Assembly: GCA_018061385.1 (NCBI GenBank)
Contig: JAGOUF010000032.1
Span: 1 to 10,973, forward strand
Direction: 5' to 3'
DNA length: 10,973 bases
Origin: Chitinophagaceae bacterium
GTDB taxonomy: Bacteria; Bacteroidota; Bacteroidia; Chitinophagales; Chitinophagaceae
How positions within the stretch are numbered: the stretch's first letter is position 1; every line of letters starts with the position of its first letter. The notes below the pieces were generated by a model. The model made no database searches. It saw only the letters and a program-made list of their open reading frames with translations, and was not told the DNA's origin. The position numbers were made by a program, and so were the translations under genes. Positions 7,463-10,973 of this stretch are shown here, one piece after another.

Positions 7463-7485
7463 CTTTTTGTTAAATAAACAAAAAG
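7463..7485. repeat. AT-rich inverted repeat in the yajQ upstream region
   Basis: CTTTTTGTT (7463-7471) and AACAAAAAG (7477-7485) form a perfect 9-bp inverted repeat around a 5-base loop. It lies in the 186-bp gap between the unknown 514-residue gene and yajQ. A second, longer-range match, GGGCTT (7446-7451) with AAGCCC (7504-7509), brackets it. There is no T-run after the stem on the minus strand, so it is at best a weak terminator for the upstream gene. I see no gene in the gap. Confidence 0.4.
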
Positions 7486-7539
7486 TATTTCCACTTCAAT
7501 CCCAAGCCCTTGAGCAATTGAATATTCACCAAGCAAAAC

Positions 7540-9084
7540 CTATTTTTTGCTTTCTAAAAATTTTCTTCTCCTTACTTCTTGTACAGGTACTTTTTTTATT
7601 TTAGACTCTAACCAAGCAATAATATCTAAGTACATAAAAGATCTACTTTCTAAAGGGTTGCCTTCTAACTTTTCCAACTTTGCTTTTAATGCAACAAATG
7701 CTGGTATCATTTTATGTGGAGCCAATGAAAAAGATTTACGAATAAACTTAAATATTTCTTCTTCTACCGTACTTAAATTATTCATATTGGCCATAAACCG
7801 ATACACAGATTTTATAAGCGATTCTAAAATATCATAATTGCCCAATTCGTAATGTGCAATTAAATGTAGCAGCCTTGCATAACATTGTAAATCTGTACGC
7901 AAGTTCATTTTACGATTGATGATTTTATTCAAATAATCAATGGCCTTATCATTGTCATCACTACCAAAATATAAGCAAGCAATTTTATAATAAAATACTA
8001 AAACCCTGTGTGTGTCTAATTGTAATTGATATTCCACCAACTTTTCTTCTATAATGGGTACCAACTCCAATCCTTTTGTAAAAGTACCTTCTTGAAAATG
8101 TTTATTTATTTTAGAAAGGTGCAAATACACAAAAGTTTGAATTCGAGTATTGGGATTCATCATTCCATCGGCAGACAATGCAAATTGTTCAAACAACTCA
8201 ATTCCTTCATTTAATTTTTCATAATTTTTTAGTAAAAAATGTGCACTCAACAAGTTGTGCAATCCACGAATATATTGACCAGCTTCTGTGCCCATCATGG
8301 TAGGAAACTTCTCAAATAAATGAACCCATTTTTGTGCATATTTATAATAAACCAACAAATCGTATAAGATAAATCCGTACCAACAATAACATTGATACAA
8401 GTACAACTTTTCATAAAACCCCATTTGCTGTAAATGGTATGTAGGAAGTTTATTTTCAAAAAAAGTTTTTACTGCTGCAATATCTTTTTCATCTCTTGCA
8501 TGCCCATGTTGTATATACCAACTATACAGCTCTAATGCCAAGTTTGATAGCTGATTCACTAATGTTAAATGAGCAACAATATTATCAGATTCTACACTTA
8601 AATGTTGTGCTCTATTGGCCATGCTTCGTGTAATGTGCAAGGCTTCTATTTTTTTCTCAAATAAAATAGCCTGTAATTGAAAAGTAATTTGGTTGTTACT
8701 TGTAGCAGTTTCTTTTAATTTATCCAACACTTTTAAACTCTGCAAATACAATCCTTTATTGTATAAAATTCTGGCAAAATCCATTTGTTCATGTAAAAGA
8801 ATATCAATATTCTCTTCATCATTAATCAATCGAAGGCTTAATAAAATTTGCTTGTATAAATGTGCTTTAATGTTAGAGAGTTGTTGCTTTTTGATAGCTT
8901 CATTTTTCTTTAACAACAACTCTTCATCATAGTTTTCCATTTTATCTAAAGCATCAAATAATTGTACCACTTTCAAGTTTTCGCTAGACGTATTGCGTTG
9001 AATGTAGAGCTTAAAATTTCGTTTCTCTCCTTTCTCTAAAGATTTTATAAGCTGAAAAAGTGTATCAGTATTTTTGTTGGGCAT
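7540..9084 (-). CDS. Uncharacterised helical-repeat protein, 514 residues
   Basis: I do not recognise a named family. The protein is cytoplasmic by appearance, with no signal peptide, lipobox or membrane segment. It opens with MPNKNTDTLFQLIKSLEKGEKRNFKLY, and from about 30 to 490 is almost entirely amphipathic helix rich in Leu, Lys, Tyr and His. The helices come in pairs with alternating small and aromatic residues, for example the segment around ILYNKGLYLQSLKVLDKL (about 110-127) and the one around DDNDKAIDYLNKII (about 377-390), which look like degenerate TPR units. The C-terminal tail is basic (VQEVRRRKFLESKK). No catalytic motif is evident, so a scaffold or protein-interaction role is plausible but unproven. 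It is divergent from leuA across 197 bp and followed by a 186-bp gap, so it is probably transcribed alone. I see no consensus promoter; TATAATTG upstream is a one-mismatch -7 box without a partner. Codon use resembles its neighbours. Confidence 0.85.
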   Translation of the reverse strand: MPNKNTDTLFQLIKSLEKGEKRNFKLYIQRNTSSENLKVVQLFDALDKMENYDEELLLKKNEAIKKQQLSNIKAHLYKQILLSLRLINDEENIDILLHEQMDFARILYNKGLYLQSLKVLDKLKETATSNNQITFQLQAILFEKKIEALHITRSMANRAQHLSVESDNIVAHLTLVNQLSNLALELYSWYIQHGHARDEKDIAAVKTFFENKLPTYHLQQMGFYEKLYLYQCYCWYGFILYDLLVYYKYAQKWVHLFEKFPTMMGTEAGQYIRGLHNLLSAHFLLKNYEKLNEGIELFEQFALSADGMMNPNTRIQTFVYLHLSKINKHFQEGTFTKGLELVPIIEEKLVEYQLQLDTHRVLVFYYKIACLYFGSDDNDKAIDYLNKIINRKMNLRTDLQCYARLLHLIAHYELGNYDILESLIKSVYRFMANMNNLSTVEEEIFKFIRKSFSLAPHKMIPAFVALKAKLEKLEGNPLESRSFMYLDIIAWLESKIKKVPVQEVRRRKFLESKK

Positions 9085-9182
9085 CGTATTTTATTAAAGC
9101 TAAAAACCTTATCCAGCTTACATTTTATTAATTTACTACACAATTATACAGCGTAAAATACTTAATAAATTGATACTAATTG

Positions 9183-9261
9183 CTGCAAAACTGTTGTTAT
9201 GTTCGTTTTCGCAGGTTGTTTAATTGTAAACTGGCAGGCAAACCAAAATTAAATAACCTGC
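9183..9261 (+). promoter_or_regulatory. Structured leuA leader with overlapping hairpins (candidate attenuator)
   Basis: Two hairpins can form in the leader. The upstream one pairs CTGCAAAAC (9183-9191) with GTTTTCGCAG (9205-9214), nine pairs with one bulged C and a 13-nt loop. The downstream one pairs 9211-9225 with 9247-9261, fifteen consecutive pairs including one G-U, around a 21-nt loop. Both use GCAG at 9211-9214, so they cannot both form completely, although the downstream stem could persist with 11 pairs. The downstream stem is followed by AACTTTTTC and lies 20 nt before the leuA ATG, so it could be a weak terminator or hinder translation. A second GCAGG (9234-9238) offers an alternative partner for CCTGC (9257-9261). 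I found no convincing promoter upstream. The pairing is seen; the regulatory role is inference. Confidence 0.5.
9199..9252 (+). CDS. Possible leuA leader peptide (17 codons)
   Basis: An ATG at 9199 opens a 17-codon frame, [17 protein letters not shown], ending at TAA 9250-9252. Codons 8-10 are TTA-ATT-GTA, consecutive Leu, Ile and Val, at 9220-9228. They fall at the top of the 5' arm of the downstream leader hairpin, and the stop lies in its 3' arm. Branched-chain amino-acid codons in a short frame before a leucine-biosynthesis gene are what a translation-coupled attenuator would need. Against it, there is only one codon of Leu and of Ile and two of Val, no ribosome-binding site is seen, and short frames occur by chance. 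Confidence 0.25.
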   Translation: MFVFAGCLIVNWQANQN

Positions 9262-9281
9262 AACTTTTTCAACTATTTTTT

Positions 9282-10445
9282 ATGTCAACAAATAAGGTAC
9301 ATATTTTTGATACAACACTTAGAGATGGTGAGCAAGTACCAGGTTGTAAATTAAATACCCAAGAAAAAGTTGCTTTAGCACTTGAATTAGAAGCATTGGG
9401 TGTTGATATTATTGAAGCAGGTTTTCCAATCTCATCTCCAGGAGATTTTGAAAGTGTTACCGAAATTTCTAAGATTATTTCCAATGCAACAGTTTGTGGC
9501 TTAACAAGAGCTGTACAAAAAGATATTGAAGTTGCCGCCGATGCATTACGTTTTGCAAAACGTCCACGTATTCATACTGGTATTGGCACAAGCGATTACC
9601 ACATTCAAGGCAAATTCAATAGTACACAAGCAGATATTTTACAACGTGCCATTCAATGTGTAACATGGGCTAAAAATTATGTGGATGATGTTGAATTTTA
9701 TGCTGAAGATGCAGGACGTACAGACAATGAATATTTAGCTAGAGTTATTGAAGCTGTTATAAAAGCTGGAGCTACAGTGGTTAATATTCCAGATACAACA
9801 GGCTATTGTTTACCCCATCAATATGGCGAAAAAATTGCTTACTTGGTAAACAATGTTCCCAATATTGATAAAGCAATTATTTCTTGCCATTGCCACAACG
9901 ATTTAGGTTTGGCAACAGCCAATTCAATTGCTGGCGTTATTGCAGGTGCTCGTCAAATTGAGTGTACCATCAATGGTTTAGGAGAACGTGCAGGCAACAC
10001 ATCTTTAGAAGAAGTGGTGATGGTAATTAAGCAACATAAATCTTTAGGTTTACATACCAACATAAATAGCAAGCAACTCAATCCAATGAGCAGGTTGGTA
10101 AGCGATACAATGCGTATGCCAGTGCAACCCAATAAAGCAATTGTTGGTAGCAATGCATTTGCACATTCGTCAGGTATTCACCAAGATGGATTTTTAAAAA
10201 GTGCCATTACTTACGAAAGCATTAATCCAGATGAAGTGGGTGCCGATACCAGCAAAATTGTTTTAACAGCTCGTAGTGGTAGAAGTGCATTGGCATTTCG
10301 TTTTCAAAAATTAGGCTATTCGTTTAATAGAAATGATGTAGATGTTTTGTATGAAGAATTTTTAAGCGTAGCTGATAGCAAAAAAGAAGTGAACGATGAC
10401 GATTTAAAAGCAATGGCCAAAAATTTTCAAACTGCTGTTGTATAA
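9282..10445 (+). CDS. leuA: 2-isopropylmalate synthase, short form
   Basis: LeuA condenses acetyl-CoA with 2-oxoisovalerate to 2-isopropylmalate, the committed step of leucine synthesis. I place the start at ATG 9282 ([18 protein letters not shown], 387 residues). The frame stays open up to a TTG at 9180, but that would add 34 residues unlike the family and run through the structured leader. The DRE-TIM barrel shows DTTLRDGEQ (10-18) with Arg14 and metal ligand Asp15, EDAGR (142-146), HCHND (203-207) with His203 and His205, and [14 protein letters not shown] (231-244) with Asn239. The linker domain includes [11 protein letters not shown] (296-306). The protein stops near 387 and lacks the C-terminal LeuA allosteric dimer domain of the roughly 510-residue form, so leucine feedback may be absent or different. 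Homocitrate and citramalate synthases share the fold, but the adjacent leuC makes LeuA the best call. Confidence 0.92.
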   Translation: MSTNKVHIFDTTLRDGEQVPGCKLNTQEKVALALELEALGVDIIEAGFPISSPGDFESVTEISKIISNATVCGLTRAVQKDIEVAADALRFAKRPRIHTGIGTSDYHIQGKFNSTQADILQRAIQCVTWAKNYVDDVEFYAEDAGRTDNEYLARVIEAVIKAGATVVNIPDTTGYCLPHQYGEKIAYLVNNVPNIDKAIISCHCHNDLGLATANSIAGVIAGARQIECTINGLGERAGNTSLEEVVMVIKQHKSLGLHTNINSKQLNPMSRLVSDTMRMPVQPNKAIVGSNAFAHSSGIHQDGFLKSAITYESINPDEVGADTSKIVLTARSGRSALAFRFQKLGYSFNRNDVDVLYEEFLSVADSKKEVNDDDLKAMAKNFQTAVV

Positions 10446-10481
10446 ATTTATTGTGCTAGATGAAGAATAAAAATCAACCTC

Positions 10482-10518
10482 AGTGGCGTCGTTGGAAATC
10501 CTGCTTTAGCAGGGCACT
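10482..10518. repeat. Palindromic extragenic element between leuA and leuC
   Basis: CCTGC (10500-10504) and GCAGG (10509-10513) form a 5-bp stem with a TTTA loop. AGTG (10482-10485) and CACT (10515-10518) can pair outside it. The segment is more G/C-rich than its surroundings and contains no reading frame of interest. It looks like a short REP-type dispersed element of the kind seen between Bacteroidota genes, but no second copy is in the window, so this is inference. It has no T-run directly after it that would stop leuA transcription efficiently; the nearest is CTTTT at 10517-10521. Confidence 0.4.
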
Positions 10519-10546
10519 CTTTTACTAAATAACAATATTGAACTTC

Positions 10547-10580
10547 ATTCATGCCATTCATGCCATTCGTGCATTCGTGG
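10547..10580. repeat. Four-copy short tandem repeat upstream of leuC
   Basis: ATTCATGCC occurs twice (10547-10555 and 10556-10564), followed by two 8-base variants, ATTCGTGC (10565-10572) and ATTCGTGG (10573-10580). The array ends 12 bp before the leuC ATG, with an A/T-rich spacer that probably serves as the translation-initiation leader. The 147-bp gap (10446-10592) otherwise holds only the palindromic element; I see no consensus promoter, so leuC is probably read from the leuA transcript. Confidence 0.7.
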
Positions 10581-10592
10581 AAAATAAAAAAT

Positions 10593-10973
10593 ATGGCGAA
10601 AACATTATTTGAAAAAATTTGGGATAAACACATCGTTAAAACAATTGATGATGGACCTTCTGTTTTATATATTGACAAACATTTAATTCACGAAGTAACT
10701 TCTCCACAAGCATTTGCTGGGTTAGATAAACGTGGCGTAAAAGTTTTTCGTCCAAAACAAATTTTAGCAACTGCCGATCATAATGTACCAACTTTAAATC
10801 AACACCTTCCCATAAAAGAAGAGTTATCTCGTTTACAGGTTGAAGCACTAACCAAGAATTGTGCAGCTCACAATGTTGAGTTATACGGTTTGGGTCATGC
10901 ATATCAAGGTATTGTTCATGTAATTGGTCCAGAGCTTGGATTTACACAACCAGGCATGACCATTGTTTGTGGC
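10593..10973 (+). CDS. leuC: 3-isopropylmalate dehydratase large subunit (5' part)
   Basis: LeuC with LeuD isomerises 2-isopropylmalate to 3-isopropylmalate using a [4Fe-4S] cluster, the step after LeuA. The frame begins at ATG 10593 ([15 protein letters not shown]) and is open through the right edge, giving 127 codons of an expected roughly 465. Visible aconitase-family features are [16 protein letters not shown] (26-41), [17 protein letters not shown] (51-67) and [19 protein letters not shown] at the visible end, where the family normally continues DSHT. The Cys cluster ligands lie downstream of the window. No frameshift is seen in the visible part. It follows leuA by 147 bp with repeats between, likely in one operon with leuD and leuB further right (not visible). 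Confidence 0.95.
   Translation, partial: MAKTLFEKIWDKHIVKTIDDGPSVLYIDKHLIHEVTSPQAFAGLDKRGVKVFRPKQILATADHNVPTLNQHLPIKEELSRLQVEALTKNCAAHNVELYGLGHAYQGIVHVIGPELGFTQPGMTIVCG

Noticed and set aside
7547..8932. Several short plus-strand open frames inside the 514-residue gene
   Set aside because: They lie antisense within one long intact frame and have no family features; they are by-products of A/T-rich codon use.
9180..9281. TTG-initiated N-terminal extension of LeuA (34 extra residues, Leu-rich)
   Set aside because: The family begins at the [18 protein letters not shown] segment. The extension resembles no LeuA N terminus and reads through the hairpin leader, so the ATG at 9282 is preferred.
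9269..10153. Minus-strand open frames inside leuA
   Set aside because: They are antisense to conserved catalytic motifs of LeuA and have no recognisable product.
10448..10902. Two minus-strand open frames overlapping the leuC start
   Set aside because: They run antisense through the repeat region and the clearly coding leuC, overlap each other, and their translations resemble no protein family.

Overview
The window is AT-rich (by eye about one third G+C) and reads as a Bacteroidota chromosome, tentatively a Chitinophagaceae-like member. Four things support this. Promoter-like sites fit the Bacteroidota primary-sigma pattern TTTG-N18/19-TAnnTTTG. Gene starts lack Shine-Dalgarno sequences and sit behind A/T-rich leaders. 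A bacillithiol gene (bshB1) is present, as is a type B L31. The best protein matches by recall (short-form LeuA, an N-terminal beta-barrel outer-membrane protein, an AmiD-like lipoprotein) also fit. There is no sign of phage, IS elements, CRISPR, tRNA or rRNA. This is mostly an ordinary housekeeping region, and its most unusual content lies in the untranslated leaders.

Layout, left to right. (1) A leftward outer-membrane protein gene (1-667), cut off by the window edge, has a textbook promoter at 720-750. (2) A rightward pair follows: a long-chain polyprenyl diphosphate synthase (850-1812) and recJ (1846-3552). (3) A leftward block converges on recJ with only 2 bp between the stop codons. In transcription order from the right it is yajQ (7353-6862), rpmE2 encoding ribosomal protein L31 type B (6749-6498) with its own promoter and a strong intrinsic terminator, then the tightly spaced series bshB1 (6415-5687), an AmiD-like amidase lipoprotein (5644-4838) and hutI (4805-3555). 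(4) An unrecognised 514-residue helical protein (9084-7540) is also leftward. (5) Divergent from it, leuA (9282-10445) and leuC (10593 to the window end) begin a rightward leucine-biosynthesis operon.

How the genes work together. LeuA makes 2-isopropylmalate and LeuC is the large subunit of the isomerase that uses it next. This LeuA lacks the C-terminal allosteric domain, so expression-level control would be useful. The 197-bp leader contains two hairpins that share bases, and a possible 17-codon leader peptide with consecutive Leu-Ile-Val codons. I regard this leader as the best candidate in the window for an undescribed regulatory element. The polyprenyl synthase probably supplies the menaquinone side chain, RecJ serves DNA repair, BshB1 serves bacillithiol synthesis, the amidase acts in periplasmic peptidoglycan turnover, and HutI in histidine breakdown. 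The bshB1-amiD-hutI group has no obvious shared pathway.

I see no clearly new multi-gene system here.
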